This document shows positions 43,832 through 55,407 of a DNA stretch of 64,000 bases, one piece after another. Source of the DNA: Actinomortierella ambigua (taxonomy: Eukaryota > Mortierellomycota > Mortierellomycetes > Mortierellales > Mortierellaceae); the NCBI GenBank assembly GCA_016098155.1, contig JAAAJB010000001.1, forward strand, positions 1 to 64,000, read 5' to 3'. The notes below the pieces were generated by a model. It made no database searches and was not told where the DNA came from. It saw nothing but the letters and a program-made list of their open reading frames with translations. Every line of letters begins with the position of its first letter. Position 1 is the first letter of the stretch. A program made the translations under genes and the position numbers.

Positions 43832-45376
43832 ATGGAAGTTCCAGAAATCAGGCTCTATGTCGGCAATCTCCTTGCAAGCAAGGATCTCCGAGCATGCGCA
43901 CTAGTTTGTCGAGCCTGGCATCGGGAGTTCCAGCCTTTGGTTTGGAGAAACTTTACAGTCCACCTCTCAAACACCGACTCGTCGAGCCAGGTCGAAAGCG
44001 TTCGCAACAATGTCCGCTGGATCCGGAACCTGGACTTGAGAGAGTGGAATCCTACCCTCTCAACCACGTCTTTACTCTACGATATATTGGCCACGGAATG
44101 CCGTTCACTTGTGTCGCTCGATGTGAAGCTCAACAGGCCCATCCAGTGGAATCAGTGCCAGATTCTTTTGCGTCACAACAAGGATACCTTGCGGTGCATC
44201 ACCATCACACAAGGAGAGTGGTCAGGACCCAATGACCAACAGCTTGTTGACACGATGGATGATCTGAAATCTTTGGAGGTGCTCGCGTTCATACGCTTCT
44301 CGCCCTCCATCAGCGCTCTCCTCTGCGTAGTGGCAAGTATGCCCTTTTTGAGGACTGTTTATTGCGGTGTCTACAAGAAGAAGTCCGGCACATACGGCAA
44401 GGCTTTAGGTCCTAATCTCATTCACCCTTGGCTCTCGTCTACATTGCCGACGATGGACGGCCCCTTCGCCTCCCTCAAGAAATTCAGCTTGCAAGGCCCA
44501 TGTCATGACCCAGTGTTGGTGACATTGTTCAGACGATGTCCATTGCTGGTGCACCTCCAGCTCAGTGAAGTAGCGGATGAGATTTGTGAAGGACTGTGCG
44601 AGCTCCTTCGTGGCGGGCATTTTCCTCACCTCAGGAGCGTGCAGTTGCTAGACCCATTTCACAGCCCTTTTCATACGCGCAGCATACTGAGTTCTTTTCC
44701 TTCTCACCAGCTCACCACTGTCAAGCTGTATCACCCATCCATGATGACTGTTCATGTGCTTGTCGAGCACCATCACCAGACCCTCCAAGACGTGGATATC
44801 GAGGTCGCTCGTTATGATGAAGGCTCCATTATCGAACTTCTGTCAAGGTGCCCCCAACTGCTATATCTTCGCTTTTTTGTCAAAGGTGTCGGGGTCGATG
44901 TGCGACATGCGATTGCGCGACCGTGGGCGTGCACGAAGCTCGAGGAGCTCAAGGTGGGGTTTAGCCTGGATGAAGATTGTCAGGATGAGGAGCTTCTCGA
45001 CATGGCCTCGGAAGAGAAAGAAGCCGTAAGTGGACCGGACCGAGAGGAGCACGACGAGGCATTGACGGTCTTCATGATGCGCTTGGGTCAATTGACCCAA
45101 CTGCGCGAGGTGGATTTTTACCCCGTTGGCTACGTGGGCCCTCTCTACGCATCCGAAATTTTGCCGTTGTCGATGGCGAATGGATTTGCGCACCTGGACC
45201 AGTGGACGCGATTGGAAAGGCTGAGCTTTGGCCCGATTCATGTGCTCCCACTTGGCATCCCGGAGCTACAGTTCATGCGGCAACATTGGACTTCGCTAAA
45301 GATACTCTCCTCGGCCTGCATTCTCTCGGAGGAGAGTGAGTGGTTGAGCGAGCATTGGCCTGAGCTGAAGACCTGA
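43832..45376 (+). CDS. F-box/leucine-rich repeat protein, copy B
   Basis: Single exon, 514 aa. The F-box-like N-terminus 'LRACALVCRAWHREFQPLVW' is followed by LRR-type repeats to the end. The central part is almost identical to copy A (for example the stretch around 'GPFASLKKFSLQGPCHDPVL'). Changes cluster in the first 110 residues ('DLREWNPTLSTTSL' against 'DLSEGNRTHPYTPL') and in the last 80, which include a short insertion before 'LPLGIPELQFMRQHW'. Both copies keep the frame open. As a likely SCF adaptor it would act in the nucleus or cytosol; the substrate is unknown. The pairing with a BTB gene (another ubiquitin-ligase adaptor class) in a divergent arrangement is notable. Confidence 0.85.
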   Translation: MEVPEIRLYVGNLLASKDLRACALVCRAWHREFQPLVWRNFTVHLSNTDSSSQVESVRNNVRWIRNLDLREWNPTLSTTSLLYDILATECRSLVSLDVKLNRPIQWNQCQILLRHNKDTLRCITITQGEWSGPNDQQLVDTMDDLKSLEVLAFIRFSPSISALLCVVASMPFLRTVYCGVYKKKSGTYGKALGPNLIHPWLSSTLPTMDGPFASLKKFSLQGPCHDPVLVTLFRRCPLLVHLQLSEVADEICEGLCELLRGGHFPHLRSVQLLDPFHSPFHTRSILSSFPSHQLTTVKLYHPSMMTVHVLVEHHHQTLQDVDIEVARYDEGSIIELLSRCPQLLYLRFFVKGVGVDVRHAIARPWACTKLEELKVGFSLDEDCQDEELLDMASEEKEAVSGPDREEHDEALTVFMMRLGQLTQLREVDFYPVGYVGPLYASEILPLSMANGFAHLDQWTRLERLSFGPIHVLPLGIPELQFMRQHWTSLKILSSACILSEESEWLSEHWPELKT

Positions 45377-45600
45377 AAAGTCGCTCGATAAATCTGTACG
45401 TTTGATGGCACCACACAAAACCATATGATTATTTTTTTTTTCAGTGTCTGTAGCCATCGACCACCCCCCCCCATATCCCTTCATGCTGCGATAAAATTTT
45501 CGTCGAACAAATTATGCCAAACAAAAGACAAATCCGTACAGCTTCGGGTTTATGCAGAAACCTTCCATCAATGGCTTCTGGACATCGTTAAGCACAAATG

Positions 45601-45879
45601 AAATCCCGTGTTTTTGTGAAAAGGAATTTCATGTGCAAAGTGTAGCCCAAAATATGTGCAGCTCGATGTAGCAGGTCAACAAAAAAAAAACGAAAGCTAG
45701 TTGAGACAGATGACGATGACAAGGGAGACATTCCACGCACCTCAAGTCTTTCTGCATTGTAACGGACGCATTCCAGTGGAGGTTTGTGGGTGCGCGTTGG
45801 AAGATGACGAGACCCTGACCTACCGAACAAAGCAAGTGTTGGACTGCTTTAGAATCGGGGCGGATTGTCGCATTTCATT
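45601..45879. other. Spacer between F-box and peptide modules
   Basis: No gene is seen. It is unique relative to copy A, where R1a, R2a and the LINE tail occupy the corresponding place. Confidence 0.5.
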
Positions 45880-46418
45880 TTTTTTCACTGCTCAAAGTTG
45901 CTATTGTGGCATTAGCTTTCGCCTACAAGGGAGATCAATCATATTGGAGTTGAACCTAATAGGAGCCCAAAGCGCGATTCGCTTGCTCCAAAAAAGATAA
46001 AATAGTTGATTGCTTCCAAAATGTGGCGGGTAAGGGATAGGAGAGAGGATGAGAATAGGGCGCCCTATCAGAGGCAGTAGGCATGAAGAAGAGGCTGAAG
46101 CGCACTGTGGACGTGGGAAGAACAAGGGGGCAAGAATGAGTCGAATGCAGGCGAATTTGGATTGGTAGCATCGAGGACTCGGAGAGACAAAAGATAGGGG
46201 CAACGCTAGGAGGTAGGAGGATCACAGCGGTGACAGATCAACCAAGAGCTGGGAATAGATCAAGAGTCCAAGATCCACAGCATGTCACAGCATCAAGAGA
46301 ACGACGCCAAAAGTCAATATCATCGGTGCGGTCTTTTCAGAAACGGACGAATGCAATCGTACGAGCAACCCTACCGCCACGAGACGATGAGATTCAGGCT
46401 TTTGTTGCGCAGATCTGT

Positions 46419-46429
46419 TTGTATAAGAA
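46419..46429 (+). promoter_or_regulatory. TATA-like element, peptide gene B
   Basis: Same 'TTGTATAAGAA' motif as in copies A and C, at the same distance from the ATG. Confidence 0.5.
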
Positions 46430-46556
46430 CCCATCCTTCTCTTTTCGTTCTCGCTTCCCCTCATCTCTCCTCCCATCCAACATCCAGACACGCTCGACTC
46501 AACTCAAGCGAGATCCATCTACCAAAGCCTCAGCCTCAAGTCTCCGTCATCTCACC

Positions 46557-46889
46557 ATGAGGTTCCTTAGCAACAAGTCGATCGTATCTCTGTTAGTCAT
46601 CTGTGCTGGCATTATCATCACCGCCTCGGATGCAACCCCCGTCAGTTTGGATAAGAGAAAAGTCGGAGAAGGTGAAGAATGCACTTCAACCGCTGATTGC
46701 CAGGAAGGACTCTGCTGTAATCGGAATCCTTTATTACGCCGCAGTTGTGCCACTCGTTCACCAGCAAGTTGTTCTATAATTTCAGAATGCCCAGAAGGAT
46801 CCGAATGTTTTGCTGTCAGCAATAGTAAGTCTGCAAATTTCTGTAAATACCAGAACGGAACCGCCGCATATAACCCTTGTTCCTTTTGA
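46557..46889 (+). CDS. Secreted ten-cysteine prepropeptide B
   Basis: Single exon, 110 aa from the ATG conserved in the family. The frame is open further upstream, but that part matches the untranslated leader of the paralogs. The signal peptide ('IVSLLVICAGIIITA') and the 'VSLDKR' processing site match the paralogs. The mature part has ten cysteines: C-x5-C-x4-CC ('CTSTADCQEGLCC'), then spacings x9, x7, x5, x5, x11 and x11. It has one N-glycosylation sequon (NGT) near the C-terminus. Outside the cysteines and the 'QEGLCCNR' stretch it shares little with A or C. Secretion and Kex2 processing are inferred from sequence. Function is unknown. Confidence 0.85.
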   Translation: MRFLSNKSIVSLLVICAGIIITASDATPVSLDKRKVGEGEECTSTADCQEGLCCNRNPLLRRSCATRSPASCSIISECPEGSECFAVSNSKSANFCKYQNGTAAYNPCSF

Positions 46890-47112
46890 AACTACCCTTT
46901 GCCTGCGTTCATCACTCCATTGCTGTCCCTTCGCCTTTATTGCTCTCTTTCTCTGTTTCTTTCTCAGGCTCCAGCTTCAAATAAACTCTTGTTGAGGTGC
47001 TACCCTTTGTCCGTATTCATCACTCCATTTTTGTCTCTTTGCTCTTCATTATCTCTCTCTCTCTCTATCTATCTCTGGTAAATAACACACAACCTTCTCC
47101 TCAAGGTGAGTA

Positions 47113-48870
47113 TAGTGCCACAACCCTTTAGCCGATCGATCTCAAGGCCACGCCTCACTGATGGTGGTACACCACCCTCGGCTGGCTGCTCCTACAATTG
47201 GTTGCATGGTATTGCTGCCGGCCCGAGAAAAAAATGTTGTAGCAACCTATTGGCGACCCTCTCGGAATGTCTGGTGGTATGAAATGCTCCCCTTTCTCAT
47301 CACCATGCCTTTGTATATCACGCTGGATACCATGACTCGGAGACAGGTTCCAATGATTTTGTGCGCACCTCGCTTGATATACAATAAGACTTGTCCGTGC
47401 ATTGCCATTATCAATGGTGATAGCACCCTTTAGTTGGCTCTTGAGAACCATGCCTGATGCTTATATCGTACATCGTGGGTGGCCAACAGCTCCCATGTGA
47501 GAGCGCCAATCATGACCTGGTGGGTCTCATCATGCAGGAAGTTCTCTGCCATGATTTTGTCCTCTTGCCCAGTGGCCTGGCATGGTCTTGCAAGTGCGGA
47601 TCGTCGCATTCAGGGACCCTGTAGACTTTGATTTTGATCGTCGTGGCTCGATTACATGAGGTTGCCCATGCAAGAGCTTGCGAGCTGTTCTCCATGTATA
47701 GAAAAGGGCCAGAGATCTAAAACCGCTGACTCACGCCAGTGCGCCCGAGCGATGGAACTTGAGCTGTTTCCAAGGCGACATCTCCAACAGACTAAAATTT
47801 AGAAAGCGCGATTAAAACCTTGTTTTGTATGGCATCCTTGCTTGGCTGGTGAAGGAGCTTTAGGTAGCTGACTGACCTAACGGCGAGCTTTCCTGTGCAG
47901 GAGTCTGGCATATATTAATGGATCCAAGGAACCATATGACATAATACCCTCTCTTTTCTCTTGTCTTCGTCCTGGATAAGACAAAGTCCATTCTCATCCC
48001 AAGTCATAGCCTCAGTACAGAACAGCTAATGCACTCAAGTGTAGGACTCAGCGCACGGAGCATGGCTGCCCTCCAGCAACGATTCAACTCAAGTGTAAGG
48101 GCTGAAAGAAAGTCATCGTCAACTGCAACATCGACAGGAATTGAGAAGCTCAAAGCCTCTCTGTAAATCTGGCCATCTCAAGTCTACATAAGGACGACCT
48201 GCTTCGCGGTCTAGAATTCGAGCACCCCACCGTGTGTCTATCGACTGGAACGCCTCAAGGCAAGATCAGCAAGGCATTGGCCGATACGCCGTCATTCAGA
48301 CAAGAGGTCATAGGCTGCGTTCGCAATGCGGTCAGACGTGCATAGGCGATCGAGTACAGATGCCGGAATCTTATCGGTACTTGCATTGAGCGCAGCACTG
48401 ATTGAGCGTTCTTCGCGACTAGAAACGAGATCCAGCAGCTGGACCAACGCCTTTTCGACGCGAAGTGTGATCGCACACGAGTGAGTACAAGACCATCAAG
48501 AACTGTGGGTTGAACAACTTTAGAATCGGAGATGACGACCAGAAAATGAGGAAAGGTGCCAAGACTCTCTTTGGCTATATACTTTTGCTCTTGGATCGTG
48601 TAAAAGACGTGACTAGCTCAGGGAGTGTGACCACCAGATTATTCAACAAACAGGCACAAAACAAACCATTTCCTGCTGTGGACGGCATATGGTAGCCCAG
48701 TACGCTTGAGAGTGCTCCATTTAGGATCATTCAGCGATAGTGACCAGATATGTAACGCCATGCAGTGGAATTGACCTGCACAGACTCCTGTGAGCACGAG
48801 TGCTTGAGATTCAAAGGAGGCAAAGAGAGCCACTGCCTTTATTCGGGTATTATTCCAAGCTGATCACCAC
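47113..48870. repeat. Repeat blocks R1c, R2 and R3 (copy B)
   Basis: R1 about 47113-47815, R2 47816-48215, R3 48216-48870, collinear with 53695-55407 in copy C. The minus strand shows decayed protein-like stretches ('GAITIDNGNARTS' in R1). In R3 both strands look coding in places (plus 'GAKTLFGYILLLLDRVKD'; minus 'LVQLLDLVSSREERS'), with stops and shifts. No intact gene. Confidence 0.75.
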
Positions 48871-49515
<645 letters not shown>

Positions 49516-52500
49516 GATTATGAAGTTGTGCTAGAACAAGTTTTCTGTATCTGCCTACACGGCTAATTCGATCCTCTTGCATCTGCGCCTGGGAGGCATC
49601 CGTCGCATTGCCGACCTTCAAGCCGAAGAGCAAACCTCCTCCCTCCACAGTCGGTTTAACGACCGAAGACTGATAAGCCAACTCACAAGGGCACGTGTCT
49701 TGGCACTATGGTCTCGTACGGGCTCGGCCTGTGAACGTACAGCAGCCCCAGCTGAAGCCAAACAACACAAACACTCCCTCACGAGCTTCATCTGCACGGA
49801 GATGGTCCGACGTGACATTACGCTCCACATAAACCTCGGATCAGGCCTAGGTTTACCCAGTACTGGGTTTACCATCAAAAGCAGTATTGATGAGAGATTG
49901 GTGTACTACCCCTTTACCAGAGAAACACTTGACGATCGTGTGTAAACACAGGCTCTTCCACGCCCGGATACTCTTGGTCACCGATGGGTCCTCATTAATC
50001 TCATTGGAACACCTTCAAAATTCATTAAATCATAATAGAACACCACTTCTCGCCGACGTCTTGCGCCAGGTGTACAGAAACGCAGACCTAAGGACCATAG
50101 AGTCGCAGGCGAAAGTCCCCGCCATACGGGCTATCAACATGCAAAGACCTGAAGCCTCTCTGAGATGAGCCATCAACCCCAATTACGATGATACAGTGTG
50201 GCCTGCAGCCGGCTGTATATCATATAGATCTGTGGCACATGGATCGGCCTAACAGAAGAAGAGCGACGCCCAGCCATCCACGAATGAATGCCTAGAGCGG
50301 CAGCTGGCCAAAGACAAAGGGCCCTTTTCACTATCGGACGACGCGATAGCTGAGATTCCAGAACCTCAAGACGCAGGCAACACGCACACCACTACCGGCA
50401 AATGTCTTACCTCAAGCCAGAAGCATCAGAGAAGATCTCGAAACCTTACCAGGCGAACGTTTCACCTTTCATTCCGATGGCTCACGGATCAATGCAGGTA
50501 CAAACACAGTTGCCATGTCCCTCGAGGTGGTGCGACAGGTTAGCGAGACCACTTACCACGACACCATCCACACAGCCACAAAGGGCTTCGCCTCGTTTAC
50601 TAAGGCGGGGCTCATGGGGCCATCATATGATACTCGCTACAACCATGTGCATTCCACGACACAAACACGTCACCGTTCACATAAACAGCAGTGCAGTGGT
50701 GACCCAATGCGCTGTACTGGTTGTGGAAAGAGATGTGACGACATTAAGGCAACGGACCCGGGCCAAGTACGCCGTGAGCTCGGCACTTGTGGCAGAGGAG
50801 TATCAAGCACAGGGTCGGATGGTGGAGATCAGATGGATCAATGGCCATGCGGGGAACGCAGGTAACGAGGTAGTAGACAAGCTTGCGAAGCGGCGCTGGT
50901 GGGTAGAGGGAAAGTCGCAGGAATGGGATCCTCAAGGAGGAGAAGATAACCGCTGCTGCCTGGTCTTCCCAAAAGGGGGGAGGGGGAGAGGTGCTGGTGG
51001 AGGACGACCTACAGAGGACACTCAAATTGCAATCGACAATCACGCGACACGATCTGTGGCTCCAACACAGCTGGAAGAGGACGCTCATAGGTCCCAACTG
51101 GCTACAGTGGGATTGGACTGCGTCGCTGACGATTATTCACGGACAGAACCAACCGACCCCGCTATCCACCAGCACGCTGGATTGCGCGAGACGATCACAT
51201 CGACTCAAGAAGATGCACGGGATGCTCTCGACACTCAAGACGATGAAGGAACGGAGACCAGATCTGTACGCAGAAGACTACTGCCGATCATGCGCAGATA
51301 TCGGGGTGAAGGAACAAGAATCACATGGGCACCTTGTGGGACTGTAGGGTGACGGTGGAGGACCAACAGTGCATATGGCGGGACGCCATTGCCACTACTG
51401 TATCATATGGTCAGAGGCAGGCGCTCAAGGAGAAGAGTGAGTGGTACAAGAAGCAAGCGGCAGCAGCCGTGACTGGACGAGACTTTCATGACCCAGAACT
51501 CACATTCAACACCAAGGAAGTGGATACAATACCAACTAGCTGTCAGATGAAGTACATGGGGCAAGCACTGTGTTTCCAGCACTTTCCGGACCACATACCC
51601 AAGACCCTCCAGATCCAACTGCACTCCACCGCAAGACCACCACACATGATTTGTACCACGGCCTCGTCTCAGACCATCATACGGGAACGCTCAAGACTTG
51701 GTTCCAGACAACCCGACAGACAGTCATGTGGGTGACCGCAAAATTAGTAAGCTCAATCGAGAATGGTAGACGCGACATGTTGTGGAATGCTCGTAGCAAA
51801 CGAGCCGTTGAATGGGAGAAGATGATGGGTATCACTGCTATGAGCAAGAAAAGAGCGTTTTGGCGGAAACACTAGTGATCCGAGCCACCTGAGGAGCAGT
51901 AGTGATCCTGTCATCTCGACCAGGACTCAGAACGTTGAAGATGATGTTGCCATAGGAGCCTCTGAAACTGGTGAGCGGTTGCTTGCCATTATGCAGGGCA
52001 GACGAAGGCTGGATGTTATGGAGCCTCGCGGCCGAGTACCTTCTCTTTCTAATGTAAACGATGATTAGCAGTTCTGATCAATCGCCGCTCTAGAGGTGGG
52101 ACAGGTCGCTGGAGGTAGCTCGGGGTCTCTTAGGGGGCCGCCGGCAGAAGCGACAAACTGTACGAGTGTTGTGCTGCGGAGAAGCTTTTATTCGTACAGG
52201 CCGTCTGGACTGTACCGCGTGATATTGTACGTAGATGGCCGCTGTCATGCATATCCTCGTACGCCCCGTGGGACTGCTGTCAAGTAAAAACAAGCTCCAA
52301 GGGAGTCATGTACATAATCGCATTTTCATCTTGAATCAGACATGACCAGATCCGCAGCTGCATGCCTATAGTAATCATAAAACCATACAGGCACACGCTC
52401 CATCTTCTCAAGCACCTCAAATATATCTAGAGATAGGCGTGAACACAAGCCAGATCAAACAAAGCAAGATCCTGGCTTCTTGTGTGGGATCTCTTTTCTG

Positions 52501-52518
52501 AGGATGAGCAACGTGAAT
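49516..52518 (+). mobile_element. Degenerate LINE (non-LTR retrotransposon) with RNase H
   Basis: A 5'-truncated, frameshifted element. The left part (about 49570-49950) looks like the region after the reverse transcriptase ('LRLGGIRRIADLQ'). RNase H follows: 'FTFHSDGSRINAG' at 50461-50499 with the first catalytic Asp, and 'WINGHAGNAGNEVVDKLAKR' near 50837-50896 with the His and last Asp. They sit in different frames. A C-terminal segment with 'RPDLYAEDYCRSCADI' and an 'ESHGHL' zinc-knuckle-like motif ends at the stop near 51875. 51876-52518 is a 3' untranslated tail also found at 30500-31140. No active reverse transcriptase is encoded. Confidence 0.8.
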
Positions 52519-53005
52519 CTATTGGACAAATACAATAGCTGATATCTTCCAAAATGTGGCGGGTGAGAAATAGAAGACAGGCCGAGACTCGGGTGTCCGA
52601 TCAAAGACAGTAGGCATGGAGGGGAGGCTGAAGAGCACTGTGGACGTAAGGAGATCAAAGGGGCAAGCATGCGTCAGATGCAAAAAAAAATTGGATTGGT
52701 TGCATTGAGGACTCGGAGAGACAAAAGATAGGGGCAACGCTAGGAGGCAGGAGGATCACAGCGGAGACAGATCGGGAAACAGATCCACGCGGCAACAGAT
52801 CAACCAAGAACTGGAAATAGATCAACTTTGAGATGGGAAGAGATCGAGAGTCCAAGATCCACAGCATGTTACAGCTTCAAGAGAACGACCCCAAAAGTCA
52901 ATATCATCAGTTGCGGTCTTTTCAGAGACAGACGATTGCAATCGTACGAGCAACCCTGCCACCACGAGACGATGAGATTCAGGCGCTTTTGTTGCGCAGA
53001 TCTGT

Positions 53006-53016
53006 TTGTATAAGAA
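53006..53016 (+). promoter_or_regulatory. TATA-like element, peptide gene C
   Basis: 'TTGTATAAGAA' at the conserved position before the ATG. Confidence 0.5.
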
Positions 53017-53143
53017 CCCATCCTTCTCGTTTCGTTCTCGCTTCCCCTCATCTCTCCTCCCATCCAACATCCAGACACGCTCGACTCCACTCAAGCGAGA
53101 TCCATCTGCCAAAGCCTCAGCCTCAAGTCTCTGTCGCCTCACC

Positions 53144-53470
53144 ATGAAGTTCCTTAGCAACAAGTCGATCGTGTCTCTGCTAGTCATCTGTGCTGGCATT
53201 TTTATCATCGCCTCAGATGCAGCCTCCGTCAGTTTGGATAAGAGACAAGCCGAAGAGGGCGACGATTGCGAAACTACCGCTGATTGCCAGGAAGGACTCT
53301 GCTGTAATCGGTTTCTTCTTCTCTTCAGCCGTTGTGAACCTCGTAAAATAGCGACTTGTTATGTTCTTGGTATGATTGATCCTGAACGATGCCCAGACGG
53401 AGCCACATGTCATCATCCCACATGTAAATACCCGAACGGAACCACTGCAATGCGACCTTGTAACTATTGA
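53144..53470 (+). CDS. Secreted ten-cysteine prepropeptide C
   Basis: Single exon, 108 aa. Signal peptide with core 'IVSLLVICAGIFIIA', then 'VSLDKR' and a ~74-aa mature part beginning 'QAEEGDDC'. Ten cysteines: C-x5-C-x4-CC ('CETTADCQEGLCC'), then spacings x9, x7, x10, x5, x4 and x11. The loop between Cys 6 and Cys 7 is the longest of the three ('YVLGMIDPER'), with 'HHPT' between Cys 8 and 9 and an NGT sequon near the end. It lies in the same orientation as A and B and next to the intact ABC gene, so this may be the ancestral locus. The product is probably a processed, disulfide-rich extracellular peptide; function unknown. Confidence 0.85.
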   Translation: MKFLSNKSIVSLLVICAGIFIIASDAASVSLDKRQAEEGDDCETTADCQEGLCCNRFLLLFSRCEPRKIATCYVLGMIDPERCPDGATCHHPTCKYPNGTTAMRPCNY

Positions 53471-53694
53471 AACCACCCCTTGCTCGTGTCCATCACTCCA
53501 TTGCTGTCCCTTCGCCTTCATTGCTATCTTTCTCTGTTTCTTTCCCAGGCTCCATCCTCAAATAAACTCTTGTTGAAGTGCTACCTTTTGTCCGTGTTTA
53601 TCATTCCATCTTTGTCTCCTTGCCCTTCAAATATATATATATCCCTCTCTCTCTCTCTCTCTCGTATACAACGCACAGCCTTCTCCTCAAGGTG

Positions 53695-55407
53695 AGCATA
53701 GTGTCACAACCTTTTAACCGATCGATCTCAAGGCCACGCCTCACTGATGGTGGTACACCACCTCAGCTAGCTACTCCTACAATTGGTTGCATGGTATTGC
53801 TGCCGGTCCGAGAAAATTGTTGTAGCAATCTATGATATTGGCGACTCTCTCGGAATGTCGGGTGAGCAATGCTCCCTGTTCTCATGACTCGCCGACAGGT
53901 TTCAATGATGTTGTGCGCACCTCGCGTCATAGACAATAAGATCTGTCCATGTACTACCATTATCAATGGTGATGACACTCTTTAGTGGGCTGAAAATGGC
54001 TCTTGAGGACCATGCTTGATGCTGTATCATATATCCTGGGTAGCTATCAGCTTCCATGTGAGAGCACCAATCGTGACCTGGTGGGTCTCATCATACAGGA
54101 CGTTCTCTGCCACGATTGTCCTCTTGTCCAGTGGCCTGGCGAGGTCTTGCAAGTGCGGATCGCCGCATTCAGACCCTGTAGATTAGATTTGCCTATACAA
54201 GAGCTTGCGATCTGTTCTCCGTGCATAGAAAAGGGGCCAGAGGTCTGCAACCGCTGACAAACGCCAGTGCGCCTGAGCGATGGAACCTGAGCTGTTTCCA
54301 AGGCGACATCCTCAGCAGACTAAAAATTTAGGAAGCGCGATTGAAGCCTTGGTTCGTATGGCATTCTTCCTTCGACTGGTGAAGGAGCTTTAAGTAGCTG
54401 GCTAACCTAACGGCGAGCTTGCCTGTGCAGAAGTCTGGCATTTATTGATGGATGGAAGGAACCATAGGTCAGAACACCCTCTCTACTCTCTTGTCTTCGT
54501 CCAAGAGATCCGTAGGACAAAAGTCCATTCCCATCCTGAGTAGCCTCAATACAGAGCAGCCTCCAGTCGTCTAATGCACTCAAGTGTAAGACTCAGCGCA
54601 CGAAACATGGCTGCCCTCCAGCAATGATTCAATTCAATTATAAGGGCGAAAAGGAGGTCGTCGTCAACTGTTGACATCGATAGGAATCGACAAGCCCAAA
54701 GCCACCGAAGCCGACCATTTCAAGCCTACGTGAGGACGACCTGCTTCGCTGTCTGGAATCCGAGCACCGTACCGTGTGTCTATCGATTTGAACGCCTCAA
54801 GGCAAGATCAGCCAGGTATTAGCCGATACGCTGTCGTTCAGACAAGAGATTGTGGGTTACATTCGCATTTGCAGGTCAGATGTGCATAAGCGGTCAAGTA
54901 CAGATGACGGAAATTTGTCGGTACTTGCATTGAGCGGCCTTCGCGACTGGAAACGAGAGCCAGTAGCTGGACCAACGCCTTCTCGACGCGATATGTGATC
55001 ACATCCAAGTGAGTACAAGACCATCAAGAGCTCTTGGTTGAGCAACCTTAGAATCGGGGATGACGCGCAGAAAATGAGGGACGATGCCAAGACTCTCTTT
55101 GGCCATATACTTTCGCTCTTGGATCGCGTGAAAGACGAGGCTGACTTAGGAGTGTGACCACCGGATTATTCAACAAACAGGCTCCCATAAAATAAACAAA
55201 ATATCCTGCTATGGACGACATGTGGTAGCCGAGTTCCATCGGAAACGCTCCTTTTAGGATCCTTCAGCGACAATGACCACGTACTACACGTCATTCGGTG
55301 GGCTCGACCTGCAAAGATTTCTATGAGCGCGGGTGCTCGAGATACAAAAGAGGCAAAGGGACCCACTGTCTTTATTTGGGGGTTTCTTCTCCCAAGCCGA
55401 ATACCGC
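53695..55407. repeat. Repeat blocks R1d, R2 and R3 (copy C)
   Basis: R1 about 53695-54347 (with a ~50-bp deletion relative to the others), R2 54348-54745, R3 54746-55407. Collinear with copy B up to and including the end of the ABC gene. It holds decayed coding-like stretches only. Confidence 0.75.

Larger units (their letters stand above)
43105..45600. repeat. Segmental duplication, copy B of the BTB/F-box module
   Basis: Counterpart of 26795-29290. Here the BTB gene is complete, so this copy, or its ancestor, is the likelier source. Confidence 0.85.
45880..47112. repeat. Cysteine-rich peptide module, copy B
   Basis: Upstream region, peptide gene, conserved 3' region with AATAAA near 46980 and a CT/CTAT microsatellite near 47053-47075, matching copies A and C. 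Confidence 0.85.
52519..53694. repeat. Cysteine-rich peptide module, copy C
   Basis: Slightly shorter on the left than A and B because the LINE lies directly against it. It has the same promoter, leader, peptide gene, AATAAA (near 53560) and CT microsatellite (53643-53662). Confidence 0.85.

Noticed and set aside
46230..46556. Upstream extension of the peptide B frame (longer protein from 46230)
   Set aside because: The same stretch is untranslated leader in copies A and C, where stops interrupt it, and the shared ATG starts a signal peptide.
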